Under the pieces are notes generated by a model. That model was not told where the DNA came from. It worked only from the letters and a program-made list of their open reading frames with translations, and ran no database searches. Positions 39,851 to 48,906 of a stretch of DNA of 64,000 nt are shown one piece after another. The translations under genes and the position numbers were made by a program. Positions within the stretch are counted from its first letter, which is position 1. Every line of letters starts with the position of its first letter. Origin of the DNA: Erwinia billingiae Eb661. GTDB taxonomy: Bacteria; Pseudomonadota; Gammaproteobacteria; Enterobacterales; Enterobacteriaceae. Where the stretch lies: contig NC_014306.1 of the NCBI RefSeq assembly GCF_000196615.1, positions 3,596,001 through 3,660,000 on the forward strand, written 5' to 3'.

Positions 39851-41351
39851 ATGGCTGTTTGCCGCGTCGGATGGGGAACGAAGAGCGAAATATCTCGCTG
39901 ACCTCAGGATGCTGCCAGCTTCGCTCCGGATAGGTTTGCTGCAACTCGGTCAGCTGAATGCCCGCCTGGTGATGCAGCCGATCGAGATCAAAACCCGGCT
40001 TAACCAGCTGTCGGTCCCACAACACCTTCTCTCCTGCCACAATCACGCCCTGCACATCGCGGCCGTTGCCGTTAATCACCAACGCGGTGATCGGATCAAA
40101 AACCTGCCCCATCGCCGGTTCATCCAGATCGAACAGCACAATATCCGCCTGCGCGCCCGCAGCCAGTCGCCCTAAATCCTCTCTGCCAAGGGCTTTGGCA
40201 CCGCCCAGCGTCGCCATACGGTAATACCCGGCCGCGCTGGCTGCAGCGCTGTCCGACGCCACCACGCGGCTCAGAATAGTGCCGAGATGCATATTGCTGA
40301 TCATATCGGGCGGGAAGGTATCGGTGCCAAGCGCAAGGTTTACGCCCTTCTCACGCAGCTCGTCGAAGGATTCGAGATATTTACCGTGCCGCCCTGACAC
40401 CAGCGGACAGGAAATCAGCGTGGCCTGCGACGCCGCCAGCCGCGCGATGTCTGCGGAGATCTTCACGCTGTCAGGCTGAGGACCACCTAAAAACTGCCCA
40501 TGCGGTAACAGCATGTGGCGATTGAGCAGCGAGAAATCCTCCAGCACTTCCAGCGAGCTCTTGCCTGCAAAGCGGGAAGCCACCTCATTGACCTCCAGCT
40601 GGCTTTGGCAACAGTGCAGGCGTGTCGGACAGCGCAGCGCGTTAACGGCCTGTGAGAGACCGTTGAACAGCGCGGGCGTGCCACCTTCAATCCGATCCGG
40701 TGCCAGCATACCTTTAACCGTTGCGCAGTTCCGCGCCGACAGCCGGTCGACAAACGCCACCGCCTGCTCAAGTCCGTGCAGACCTTTGGCTTCATCCAGC
40801 CGCAGAGTAATGCTACCGTCGGCTTCCACCACGTGGTAGCCAGCCATAAAGGCCGGACCAAGGTAAGCGCGGATGCCCAGCGATTCCGCCACGTCAGCGG
40901 CGTAGCAGTATTCATCAAAGGTTTCTGCCCACTCGCGATAGAGGATGGAGGTGATGGGAAGCGCGGTGGTAATGCCGGTGCGTAACAGCTGGCTGTAAGC
41001 ATAGCGTTTACTGAAGTCGAGCTGGTCGCGGCTGTACAGGTCGCGCCGGACCCAGTCGGCGGCGACAACCCGGCCCTTACGCCAGCCGGGCTGGTTATCA
41101 AACCCCAGCACGGTGGTATCGACATCGCCCAGCGCGTCCAGGTCGATAAAACCGGGCCCCACCAGCGCATTTCCGGCCTCAATCTCATCATCAACCTCGC
41201 CCGGATAACCATGGCCGACAAAAAGTATCTGCGCGCCCTGCCAGACCACTTCGCCATCCTGAAAAAGCTGATGATCGCCGTTTTCATAGCCAACCACCCA
41301 GCGCGCCCGGATGCGGCTGACTTTCTGCGGGATGTCGGTCAAAACAGGCAC
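39849..41351 (-). CDS. Amidohydrolase-superfamily protein, TRZ/ATZ-like (last gene of ABC operon)
   Basis: 500 residues with the overall order of ATZ/TRZ-type amidohydrolases: an N-terminal beta part, ALVGPGFIDLDALGDVD where most relatives have an HxH metal pair, then LHCCQSQLEV, MLLPHGQFLGG and the Asp block LGTDTFPPDM, closing with AGAQADIVLFDLD. The N-terminal HxH is replaced by D-A-L, while the later His, His and Asp ligands remain. It may be a divergent subfamily with a different metal site. Substrates of the superfamily are usually ring amines or amides. It overlaps the preceding gene by 13 bp, so it is translationally coupled. Confidence 0.8.
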   Translation of the reverse strand: MPVLTDIPQKVSRIRARWVVGYENGDHQLFQDGEVVWQGAQILFVGHGYPGEVDDEIEAGNALVGPGFIDLDALGDVDTTVLGFDNQPGWRKGRVVAADWVRRDLYSRDQLDFSKRYAYSQLLRTGITTALPITSILYREWAETFDEYCYAADVAESLGIRAYLGPAFMAGYHVVEADGSITLRLDEAKGLHGLEQAVAFVDRLSARNCATVKGMLAPDRIEGGTPALFNGLSQAVNALRCPTRLHCCQSQLEVNEVASRFAGKSSLEVLEDFSLLNRHMLLPHGQFLGGPQPDSVKISADIARLAASQATLISCPLVSGRHGKYLESFDELREKGVNLALGTDTFPPDMISNMHLGTILSRVVASDSAAASAAGYYRMATLGGAKALGREDLGRLAAGAQADIVLFDLDEPAMGQVFDPITALVINGNGRDVQGVIVAGEKVLWDRQLVKPGFDLDRLHHQAGIQLTELQQTYPERSWQHPEVSEIFRSSFPIRRGKQP

Positions 41352-42529
41352 TCCCCGTTGCGGGCAATCACCACCCCCTGTTTGATCACGGTGCGTCCCG
41401 ACGGCGGGCAGGCGATCGCTTCCGCCATCGCGCGGGCCGGCACCAGCACCATATCCGCCCGACAGCCAACGTTCAGACCGTAATTTTCCAGCCGCATCAC
41501 CTCCGCGCCGCCTTCGGTAACGGTTCGCGCAGCCTTGAGGATTTCACTGTCCTTGCGCCAGCGGTAGCGTAAGCCCATCAGCATCGCGCGCTGCAACATA
41601 TCGCCGTTGCCATAGGGGTTCCATGTATCGCGCACGCCGTCATTCCCGGCGCAGACCCGCACGCCTGCGGCACGCAGCAGATCGAAAGGCGGAACGGCGA
41701 CGTTAGTAGGCGCAGTGGTGGCGATGGCGATGTCCAGCTCGGCAAGCTGGTCGGCAAAGCGTTTCTGCGCGTCGGCATCAACCATCCCAAGGCAGAAGGC
41801 GTGACTGATGGTCACCTTACCGGCTAAACCGTATTCCCGCGTGCGGTTGATGATCAGCTCGGTGCTGAACGCCCCCAGTTCGCCCAATTCGTGCAGGTGA
41901 ATGTCCACGCCTTTGCCATATTTCGTCGCCAGGCGGAAAATGATATCGAGGTGTTTAACCGGATCCTTTTCATACGAGCAGGGATCCAGTCCGCCAATCA
42001 GATCGGCCCCCATCTGCAGCGCTTTTTCCAGCAGTGCTTCCGTTCCCGGACTGCGCAAAATCCCGCTCTGCGGGAAGGCAACGGTTTCAATATCCACCTG
42101 CCCGCGCAGCGTTTCTTTGGTGGCCAGCACGCCAGCAAGGTTATTCAGCCCGCATTCGTTATCGATATCGATATGGCTACGGATAAACGCGGTGCCGTGG
42201 CTGATGCACTCACGGACTATCCGCTCCGATTGCAGCTGAATATCCGGCTGCTGATTGCGGCGATAGTCCCGTTCGTTGGCGATAATCGCCGTCAGATCCC
42301 GTGGCACATCGTTGTGATACCAGTCGCGTCCCCAGACGCTTTTATCAATGTGCGCGTGCCCATCCACCAGGCCTGGGAAAAGCTGGAAGCCGCGGCCATC
42401 AATCAGCGTACAGTCAGCGGTCGGTGCGGGCAACGTCGCGGCTCTGGCCACGATTTTACCCTGCTCCAGCAGCCAGTCTTCGGGTTGATGATGGTCAAAT
42501 GCCGTCGCCTGCTTAATCAATAAGGTCAT
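41339..42529 (-). CDS. Cytosine deaminase-like amidohydrolase
   Basis: 396 residues from the ATG at 42529, which overlaps the stop of the upstream ABC gene (ATGA); the frame up to 42592 is not used. All metal-site motifs of the cytosine deaminase/AtzC group are present: His58 and His60 in VDGHAHIDKS, HLHE in GVDIHLHELGELG, VTISHAFCLG, and Asp in CAGNDGVRDTWNPYG. It is therefore likely the active hydrolase of the operon, removing an amine from, or opening, a heterocycle brought in by the ABC transporter. The real substrate is unknown. Confidence 0.85.
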   Translation of the reverse strand: MTLLIKQATAFDHHQPEDWLLEQGKIVARAATLPAPTADCTLIDGRGFQLFPGLVDGHAHIDKSVWGRDWYHNDVPRDLTAIIANERDYRRNQQPDIQLQSERIVRECISHGTAFIRSHIDIDNECGLNNLAGVLATKETLRGQVDIETVAFPQSGILRSPGTEALLEKALQMGADLIGGLDPCSYEKDPVKHLDIIFRLATKYGKGVDIHLHELGELGAFSTELIINRTREYGLAGKVTISHAFCLGMVDADAQKRFADQLAELDIAIATTAPTNVAVPPFDLLRAAGVRVCAGNDGVRDTWNPYGNGDMLQRAMLMGLRYRWRKDSEILKAARTVTEGGAEVMRLENYGLNVGCRADMVLVPARAMAEAIACPPSGRTVIKQGVVIARNGECLF

Positions 42530-43551
42530 AAGGTTGCTGCTCCTGTGATAAGGGATTGCTGAGGCTGTAACGCCAGCTCGGGGAAATGGCATTCCACCTG
42601 ATGGCTGGCCGAGCGGGAATGAATTACGGGCGCTTCACTGCGGCATTTCGCCGTGGCGTGCGGACAACGCGGGTGGAAGGCACAGCCGGAAGGCGGATTT
42701 AAGGGGCTGGGAACCTCGCCGGTTAATGCGCTGCGTTCGCGGGTGTTGCCCTCAAGATTAGGGATGGCGGCCATCAGCAGACGGGTATAAGGGTGCGCCG
42801 GATGACTGAAAATCTCCTCGACGGTGCCGGTCTCAACGATGCGCCCCAGATACATCACCCCCACGCGATCGGAGAAGTGCGAAATCACCGACATATTATG
42901 GCTGATAAAAAAGTAGGTCAGCCCCAGCTCGCGCTGAAGCTTGCGCATCAGGTTCAGCACCTGCGCCTGCACCGACACATCCAGCGCCGAGGTAGGCTCA
43001 TCACAGATCAAAAATCGTGGCTGGGTTGCCAGCGCCCGGGCGATAGAGATTCGCTGCCGCTGCCCGCCTGAAAACTGGTGCGGATATTTCTCCATATCAG
43101 CCGCCGTCAGCCCCACCTGCTCCAGCAGAGCAATACATTGCTGCCGCGCCTGACGGTAGTGCCCTACCCGCTTTTGCAGGCACAGAGGCTCGGCAATAAT
43201 CCGCTCAATTCGCCAGCGGGGATTCAGGCTGGCGTAGGGATCCTGAAAAATCATCTGGATGCCGCTGGCAGGAGGTGCCGCCTGGGGATCTAACGTTTGC
43301 CCGGCAAAAGCGATCTCGCCCGCTTCCGGCTGATAAAGCCCGGCCAGCGCGCGCGCTACCGTCGATTTACCGCAGCCGGATTCGCCAACCAGGCTGAAGG
43401 TTTCGCCCTGACAAATATCGAAGCTGATGCCGCGCACTGCCTGCAGCCGCGGCGGCTTACCTTTGCTGAACAGGCTGCGCTGACCGACCCGAAAACTGAT
43501 ATGCAGATCCTTGACCGACAGCACCACGCGTGGAGACGAAACGGATTTCAT
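42526..43551 (-). CDS. Oligopeptide-type ABC transporter ATPase (DppF-like)
   Basis: 341 residues. Walker A LVGESGCGKSTVARALAG, signature FSGGQRQRISIARAL, Walker B RFLICDEPTSALDV, H-loop FFISHNMSVI, and the C-terminal oligopeptide-transporter domain with GCAFHPRCPHA. It drives import together with the second ATPase encoded just upstream, overlapping by 4 bp. The cysteines near the C-terminus may bind an iron-sulfur cluster, as described for this ATPase family. Confidence 0.92.
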   Translation of the reverse strand: MKSVSSPRVVLSVKDLHISFRVGQRSLFSKGKPPRLQAVRGISFDICQGETFSLVGESGCGKSTVARALAGLYQPEAGEIAFAGQTLDPQAAPPASGIQMIFQDPYASLNPRWRIERIIAEPLCLQKRVGHYRQARQQCIALLEQVGLTAADMEKYPHQFSGGQRQRISIARALATQPRFLICDEPTSALDVSVQAQVLNLMRKLQRELGLTYFFISHNMSVISHFSDRVGVMYLGRIVETGTVEEIFSHPAHPYTRLLMAAIPNLEGNTRERSALTGEVPSPLNPPSGCAFHPRCPHATAKCRSEAPVIHSRSASHQVECHFPELALQPQQSLITGAATL

Positions 43552-44543
43552 AGCGGACTCCCAGGCAGGTTAAGACAGGCGACGCTTGATGAGCCGACAG
43601 TCAGCAAGGCGGGCTCCTGTTGACGACAGTGTGCCGTACAGTGCGTGCAGCGCGGATGGAAGGTACAGCCCGACGGCAGTTGCGTCAGACGCGGCATCGC
43701 GCCTTCAATCTGGGTGAGGAATTCCTGACGTTGATGCATCGACGGAATAGACGCCATCAACCCCTGGGTATAGGGATGACGGGGATGGTGAATGACGTCG
43801 GCAACCGGCCCAATCTCTACCAGTCTGCCGGCGTACATCACCGCTACCCGATCGCAAATTTCGGCGATCACGCCCATATCATGGGTAATCAGCATCACGG
43901 CGGTTTGGTGCTGTTTGCATAACCGCCGCAGCAGCGCCAGCACCTGCGCCTGCACCGAGACATCCAGCGCCGTGGTCGGTTCATCGGCGATCACCAGCTG
44001 CGGATCGACGCACAGCGCCAGCGCGATAACGATGCGCTGACGTAACCCACCCGAAAGCTGATGCGGGTACTGGTCCATACGCATTTCCGGGCTGCTGATG
44101 CCGACTTCGGTCATCAAATCAATCGCCCGCTGGCGACAGGCCGACGCGGAGAGCTTGAGATGGGTGGCAATGGTTTCGGTCAGCTGGTCGCCGATGGTCA
44201 ACACCGGATTCAGGCTGGTCAGCGGATCCTGGAAGATGCAACCAATCGCTTTGCCACGCAGCTTGCGGCGGGGTTCCTCTTTCAGGTTATCAATGCGTTG
44301 GTGATTAAAGCGGATCTCGCCACCGCTGATGCGGCCCGGCAGGGTCAGCAATCCGCTGATCGCCGCGCCGGTCAGCGATTTCCCCGCACCGGATTCGCCA
44401 ACGATGCCGAGGATTTCCCCCGGCTTCAGCGAGAAGCTGACCTCATGCAGCGCCTGCACATCGCCTTTACGGTGCAGGAATTCCACCGAAAGTTGCTTCA
44501 CTTCCAGCAACGGTTCAATTTCAATCGCGTCAGGATTCATCAT
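43548..44543 (-). CDS. Oligopeptide-type ABC transporter ATPase (DppD-like)
   Basis: 331 residues. Walker A GIVGESGAGKSLTGAAI, signature LSGGLRQRIVIALAL, Walker B LVIADEPTTALDV, and GCTFHPRCTHC at the C-terminus. It forms a heterodimer with the DppF-like protein. The start (MMNPDAIEIEP) is 11 bp after the permease gene. Confidence 0.92.
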   Translation of the reverse strand: MMNPDAIEIEPLLEVKQLSVEFLHRKGDVQALHEVSFSLKPGEILGIVGESGAGKSLTGAAISGLLTLPGRISGGEIRFNHQRIDNLKEEPRRKLRGKAIGCIFQDPLTSLNPVLTIGDQLTETIATHLKLSASACRQRAIDLMTEVGISSPEMRMDQYPHQLSGGLRQRIVIALALCVDPQLVIADEPTTALDVSVQAQVLALLRRLCKQHQTAVMLITHDMGVIAEICDRVAVMYAGRLVEIGPVADVIHHPRHPYTQGLMASIPSMHQRQEFLTQIEGAMPRLTQLPSGCTFHPRCTHCTAHCRQQEPALLTVGSSSVACLNLPGSPL

Positions 44544-44554
44544 TCTTTTCTCAC

Positions 44555-45523
44555 TTAGCGCAGGCGCGGGTTAAGCACATCGCGCAGCCAGTCGCCCAGC
44601 ACGTTAAACGCCAGCGACAGCGTCACCAACACCAGCGCCGGGAATAACACCACCCACCACTGACCCGAGAATAAAAACTGATTACCTTCGTTGATCAGCG
44701 TGCCCAGCGAAGGTTGATCCGGCGGCATGCCGACGCCGAGGAACGAGAGCGTGGCTTCAGTAAGGATCGCCATTCCAAGATGCAGGGTCGCCAGCACCGA
44801 CAGCGGGCTGATGACGTTCGGCAGGATATGGGCAAACATGATATGCAGGGTGCCGCCACCGCTGACGCGGGACGCCTGGACATACTCTTTCTGCTTCTCC
44901 AGCAGCGTCAGGCTTCTGATGGTGCGGGCATACTGCATCCAGCCGGTCAGGGTAATCGCCAGCACAATCACCGGCATCGCCACCGCACCGTACATCTCTT
45001 TCGGCACCAGCCCTCGCGCCACGCCGCTGATCAACAGTGAAAACATAATGGTGGGAATACTTAACATCGCGTCGGCAAGCCGCATGATCAGCGTGTCCAC
45101 CCAGCCGCCGAGATATCCGCTGATCACCCCGAGCAGCGTGCCCACCACCAGCGAGCAGCCCACGCTGATCACCCCAACCGTTAAGGAGATGCTTAAGCCG
45201 TAAAGAATTAAGGAGAGCACATCCCGGCCCTGCACATCCGTTCCCAGCCAGAAGCGCGGATCGCCGGCCTCCAGCCAGGCCGGCGGCAGTTCTGAATCCA
45301 TCAGATCGAAGCTGGAACTGTCAAAAATCGCGTGCGGTGCCAGCCAGTGGCTGAACAACGCCGCCAGCAGCAGCACCAGCGTCCAGATAAAGGCCAGCAC
45401 CACCGGTTTTGAGCGCCAGAACAGCCAGAGAAAATCACTGTCCCGCCAGGCCGAAAGGCGCTGACGTAACCGGGTCAGGCTCCCGCTGGGCGCGGCTACG
45501 GCCGGGTTTTGTGGCATTTTCAT
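44555..45523 (-). CDS. ABC transporter permease (DppC-like)
   Basis: 322 residues, six predicted helices, with a cytoplasmic N-terminal extension of about 35 residues and the EAA loop YVQASRVSGGGTLHIMFAHILPNV that docks on the ATPases. LGTDVQGRDVLSLILYG is a family hallmark of the DppC/OppC group. It starts 10 bp after the partner permease. Confidence 0.92.
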   Translation of the reverse strand: MKMPQNPAVAAPSGSLTRLRQRLSAWRDSDFLWLFWRSKPVVLAFIWTLVLLLAALFSHWLAPHAIFDSSSFDLMDSELPPAWLEAGDPRFWLGTDVQGRDVLSLILYGLSISLTVGVISVGCSLVVGTLLGVISGYLGGWVDTLIMRLADAMLSIPTIMFSLLISGVARGLVPKEMYGAVAMPVIVLAITLTGWMQYARTIRSLTLLEKQKEYVQASRVSGGGTLHIMFAHILPNVISPLSVLATLHLGMAILTEATLSFLGVGMPPDQPSLGTLINEGNQFLFSGQWWVVLFPALVLVTLSLAFNVLGDWLRDVLNPRLR

Positions 45524-45533
45524 TATTCCGCCC

Positions 45534-46499
45534 TCACTGTTTTTTCATTCGTGGATCGATCAGGAAATAGAGCAGATCGACCGTGGTATTAATAACGATA
45601 AAAATCAGTGCGATAAAAATCAGATAGGCCGAAATCACCGGGATATCGACATAGTTAATCGCCTGAATAAACAGCAGACCCATGCCGGGCCACTGGAACA
45701 CGGTTTCGGTGACGATGGCGAAGGCGATCAGCCCGCCGATTTGCAGGCCGATAATGGTCACCACCGGCAGCAGCGCATTACGCAGCGCATGGTGGAACCA
45801 GATGCTGCGGGACTTCAGCCCTCGCGCCCGGGCGAACTTGATGTAATCGGTGCCCATCACCTCCAGCATCTGCGTTCTTACCAGGCGGATAATCAGGGTG
45901 ATCATAAACAGCGACAGCGAAACCGCCGGCAGGATCACCGAGCGCCAGCCGCTCAGGCTTAACAGGCCGGTACTCCAGAAGCCCAGATGCACCGTGTCAC
46001 CGCGCCCGCTGGAAGGGAACCAGCCCAGCCACACCGAGAAGATGATGATCAGCAGGATGCCGGTCAGAAAGCTGGGTAACGAGATGCCGATTAACGACAG
46101 GCCCTGGATCAGGCCGGGCATCACCCGGTTCTTGCTGATAGCCGACCAGACGCCCAACGGAAATCCCACCACCAGCGACAGCACCACCGCCACAAACACC
46201 AGCTCCAGCGTGGCGGGCAGGCGTTCCATAATCAGATGGAACACATCGACCTGGTTGTAATAGGAGATGCCGAAATCGCCGTGCAGGATGCGCTGCATAA
46301 AGTGCAGAAACTGCGTCAGCATCGGATCGCTCAATCCTAACGAATTTCTCAGCTGCATCCGTTCCGCCTGGGTGGCGCTTTCCGGCAGCATGTTATTCAC
46401 CGGATCGCCCAGATACTGGAACATCGAGAAGGCGATAAACGCCACCACCACCATCAGACACAGCGCCTGAATCAACTTCTTAATCAGAAAGAGAGGCAT
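45534..46499 (-). CDS. ABC transporter permease (DppB-like)
   Basis: 321 residues. First helix LIQALCLMVVVAFIAFSMF, the family block LGLSDPMLTQFLHFMQRILHGDFGISY, and the EAA loop YIKFARARGLKSRSIWFHHALRNALLPV. Pairs with the DppC-like protein to form the membrane channel. Confidence 0.92.
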   Translation of the reverse strand: MPLFLIKKLIQALCLMVVVAFIAFSMFQYLGDPVNNMLPESATQAERMQLRNSLGLSDPMLTQFLHFMQRILHGDFGISYYNQVDVFHLIMERLPATLELVFVAVVLSLVVGFPLGVWSAISKNRVMPGLIQGLSLIGISLPSFLTGILLIIIFSVWLGWFPSSGRGDTVHLGFWSTGLLSLSGWRSVILPAVSLSLFMITLIIRLVRTQMLEVMGTDYIKFARARGLKSRSIWFHHALRNALLPVVTIIGLQIGGLIAFAIVTETVFQWPGMGLLFIQAINYVDIPVISAYLIFIALIFIVINTTVDLLYFLIDPRMKKQ

Positions 46500-46522
46500 A
46501 GGTCATCTGTCCGTTCAGAGGG

Positions 46523-48097
46523 TTACTTAACGCTGCTGTACCACAGGCGCACCACGTTGTCCGGGCTCTGCTTGATGGCGATATTTTTCTTCGCCACCCA
46601 CACCACCGGCTCGAAATGCATCGGCATAAACGGCAGGTCTGCCTGCGCCAGGTTGATCTCCTGACGCAGCATTTCGGTTCGTTTCGCGCTGTCCAGCTCC
46701 GGGATAGACTGCTCGATCAGCTTATCGACGGCGGGATTCGAGTAGCGCGGCACGTTGAACATGCCGTAGCCGCTGCCGTCATTGGTATGCAGCAGCTGCA
46801 CGGAAATGCTGTAGGCATCCATAATCGGCAGGTTCGCCCAGCCCAGCACGCCAATATCGGTTTTGCCGTTATCGGTGATCTGGTTGTAAACGCTGTTGGT
46901 ATGCATGGTCAGCGTGGTTTTGACGCCGATTTTTGCCCAGTAGCTCTGCACCGCCTGGCACCACTGCGGCGCGTTCATATACATCCCTTCCGGGCAGTCA
47001 AACGCCAGTGAAAAGCCTTTGCCGTAACCCGCTTCGGCCAGCAACGCTTTGGCTTTTTCCGGGTTGTAGTCCAGCGTGATGGCGCTGGCCGCGTCATAGC
47101 CAGGAATGGCCGGTGCCAGATAGGTATTGGCGACGTTGGTCATTTTGCGCATGATTTTTTGCACGATGGCCTCGCGGTTCACCGCCATCATCAGCGCCTG
47201 ACGCACGCGCAGATCTTTCAGCGGGTTTTTGCCGTCGACGTTGCCGGCATTCAGGGTGTCGCGCAGGTTAAAGGTGAGGAAGTCGACGCGCAGCGAGGGA
47301 CTGATCAGGGTTTGCAGCGTCCGATCCTGATTCAGCCGGGCGATATCCTGCAACGGCACGCTGGTCACCAAATCGTATTCGCCCGCCAGAATGCCGGAGA
47401 GACGCGTGGCGTCGGCGGTGATCGGTTTGAAAATAATGCGGTCAATGTTGGTTTGCGAATGCGCCTTGTTCCACCAGTCGGGGTTACGCACCAGCACCAT
47501 CTGCGCTTCACGCTGGCGGCTTTGCAGCATAAAGGGTCCGGTGCCGTTGGTGTTATTGGTGGCGAAGCCTTCGGTTCCCTGGCTCATGCTGGTCGGTGAC
47601 AGCGCGTTATGCTGTGCCATCCACTCCTTGTCCATCATCATCACACCGCTCAGTTCATTCAGCGCGATACCGCTTTTCTCTTTCAGATGAATATCGACGG
47701 TGTACTTGTCGACGGCCACCGCATCTTTGATGGTGGAGGCGTTGGCACGGATGCCGGAAGCCGGATCGGTGACGCGCGCAATGGATGCCACCACATCGGC
47801 CGAATCAAAGTCATCACCGTTCTGGAACTTAACGCCCTGACGCAGGGTAAAGCGCAGCGTGGTGTCGTTAACATATTCCCAGCCTGTCGCCAGCGTCGGC
47901 TGCAGCTTCAGGTCGTTATCGCGCTGCAATAACGCTTCATAGATATGGTTCTGGAAGGTCAACGCCGTGGTAGAGGCATAGGCGTAAGGGGCCAGCGTGG
48001 GAATATCTGCGGCAACGGCCCAACGTACGACGTTTTCAGCCTTTGCCCACGGAGAAGCAATCAGACCCAACAACAGTGTAACCATGACTTTTTTCAT
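46523..48097 (-). CDS. ABC transporter substrate-binding protein, family 5 (DppA/OppA type)
   Basis: 524 residues from the ATG at 48097 with an AGGCGGA ribosome site; 15 upstream codons are not used. The signal peptide MKKVMVTLLLGLIASPWAKA is followed by a mature family-5 receptor: LAPYAYASTTALTFQNHIYEALL, LRFTLRQGVKFQNGDDFDSADV, NGTGPFMLQSRQ and VRQALMMAVNREAI. This fold binds peptides, nickel, opines and other compounds. First gene of the seven-gene operon; two copies of the ATTGCTAGCA(A/T)T motif lie 64-88 bp upstream. Confidence 0.92.
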   Translation of the reverse strand: MKKVMVTLLLGLIASPWAKAENVVRWAVAADIPTLAPYAYASTTALTFQNHIYEALLQRDNDLKLQPTLATGWEYVNDTTLRFTLRQGVKFQNGDDFDSADVVASIARVTDPASGIRANASTIKDAVAVDKYTVDIHLKEKSGIALNELSGVMMMDKEWMAQHNALSPTSMSQGTEGFATNNTNGTGPFMLQSRQREAQMVLVRNPDWWNKAHSQTNIDRIIFKPITADATRLSGILAGEYDLVTSVPLQDIARLNQDRTLQTLISPSLRVDFLTFNLRDTLNAGNVDGKNPLKDLRVRQALMMAVNREAIVQKIMRKMTNVANTYLAPAIPGYDAASAITLDYNPEKAKALLAEAGYGKGFSLAFDCPEGMYMNAPQWCQAVQSYWAKIGVKTTLTMHTNSVYNQITDNGKTDIGVLGWANLPIMDAYSISVQLLHTNDGSGYGMFNVPRYSNPAVDKLIEQSIPELDSAKRTEMLRQEINLAQADLPFMPMHFEPVVWVAKKNIAIKQSPDNVVRLWYSSVK

Positions 48098-48160
48098 TTT
48101 TCCGCCTGGAGGTAACAGTGAAAGAAGAGGCACCTTAAACAAATAGCAACAAACCCTTTA

Positions 48161-48172
48161 ATTGCTAGCAAT
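48161..48172. promoter_or_regulatory. GntR-type operator motif, site 1
   Basis: ATTGCTAGCAAT, a perfect 12-bp palindrome upstream of the ABC operon. The same sequence occurs at 48883-48894. Confidence 0.7.
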
Positions 48173-48173
48173 C

Positions 48174-48185
48174 ATTGCTAGCATT
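48174..48185. promoter_or_regulatory. GntR-type operator motif, site 2
   Basis: ATTGCTAGCATT, 11 of 12 to site 1 and one base after it, making a tandem pair with 13-bp centre spacing. Confidence 0.65.
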
Positions 48186-48325
48186 AACTGTGCCAGATCG
48201 CAGAAAAGGAAAAATAAGCTGATAACACGGGAGATTAGGCGGAGGGGAGAAAAAGCAGAGCAGATTGAGTTGCCCAAAAATGGAACAAAAAAAGCAGGAA
48301 AACACACCGTATTGGTGCAAAGCGG

Positions 48326-48350
48326 CAGGAGCGGAAGCGATCCGCTCCTG
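48326..48350. terminator. Hairpin downstream of the SnoaL-like gene
   Basis: CAGGAGCGGA / TCCGCTCCTG, a perfect 10-bp stem with a 5-base loop, 7 bp after the stop of the minus-strand SnoaL-like gene. U run is short. The rest of 48186-48325 shows no gene. Confidence 0.6.
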
Positions 48351-48356
48351 CGGGGA

Positions 48357-48758
48357 TCAGGCCGTGCGGCCGATTTCTGGCGTCAGGATCCATTCAGCGC
48401 TGTCGTTCAGCACGTCCATATGGGTGATTTTACCTTCACGCACTTCGTAACGATCGACGTAGCGATTGCCGGCAAACTCGCGGCCATCGGGCCACTGGCC
48501 ATACAGCGTGCCGGTCGCATAAACCACAACGTGATCGCCCCGATCCATCCAGTCGAACTGCCCCAACTGTTTTTTTACCCATTTATAGCGGGCACCGTTA
48601 AATGCAGTGATCGCCTGCGGATCGGGCATTTCGCGCCGTCCGGTGAAGGTGATTTTTACATCTTTGGTCATATAGGTGGCCGCCAGCACCGGGTCCGGTG
48701 CCATTGATGCCGCCAAAAAGTCTTTGACGAGATCAACCGCTGAACAATCGTTAGTCAT
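48357..48758 (-). CDS. SnoaL-like (NTF2-fold) protein
   Basis: 133 residues from the ATG at 48758 (GGAG ribosome site). The pattern DLVKDFLAASMAPDPVLAATYMTKDVKITFTGRREMPD and YVDRYEVREGKITHMDVLNDSAEW is typical of the SnoaL/NTF2 cone fold used by small isomerases, cyclases, hydrolases and ligand binders. It lies between the ABC operon and the third amidohydrolase gene, divergent from the latter, sharing the control region with sites 3 and 4. Its reaction is unknown; it could process a ring intermediate of this pathway. Confidence 0.78.
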   Translation of the reverse strand: MTNDCSAVDLVKDFLAASMAPDPVLAATYMTKDVKITFTGRREMPDPQAITAFNGARYKWVKKQLGQFDWMDRGDHVVVYATGTLYGQWPDGREFAGNRYVDRYEVREGKITHMDVLNDSAEWILTPEIGRTA

Positions 48759-48861
48759 GGTTTTCTCCAGTTTTACTTGAACAGGCATCAGGGAATTCCG
48801 TCAGCGCCACAACGGCGCTGGTCAGCCCGGATGGGGTGAGGAATAACAAAATGGCATCTAA

Positions 48862-48873
48862 ATTGCTAGAGAT
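48862..48873. promoter_or_regulatory. GntR-type operator motif, site 3
   Basis: ATTGCTAGAGAT, 10 of 12 to site 1, in the divergent promoter region of the SnoaL-like and amidohydrolase genes. Confidence 0.55.
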
Positions 48874-48882
48874 AATTATAAT

Positions 48883-48894
48883 ATTGCTAGCAAT
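48883..48894. promoter_or_regulatory. GntR-type operator motif, site 4
   Basis: ATTGCTAGCAAT, identical to site 1, ending 12 bp before the amidohydrolase start codon and so overlapping its ribosome-site region. Confidence 0.7.
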
Positions 48895-48906
48895 TAAGGA
48901 TTCACC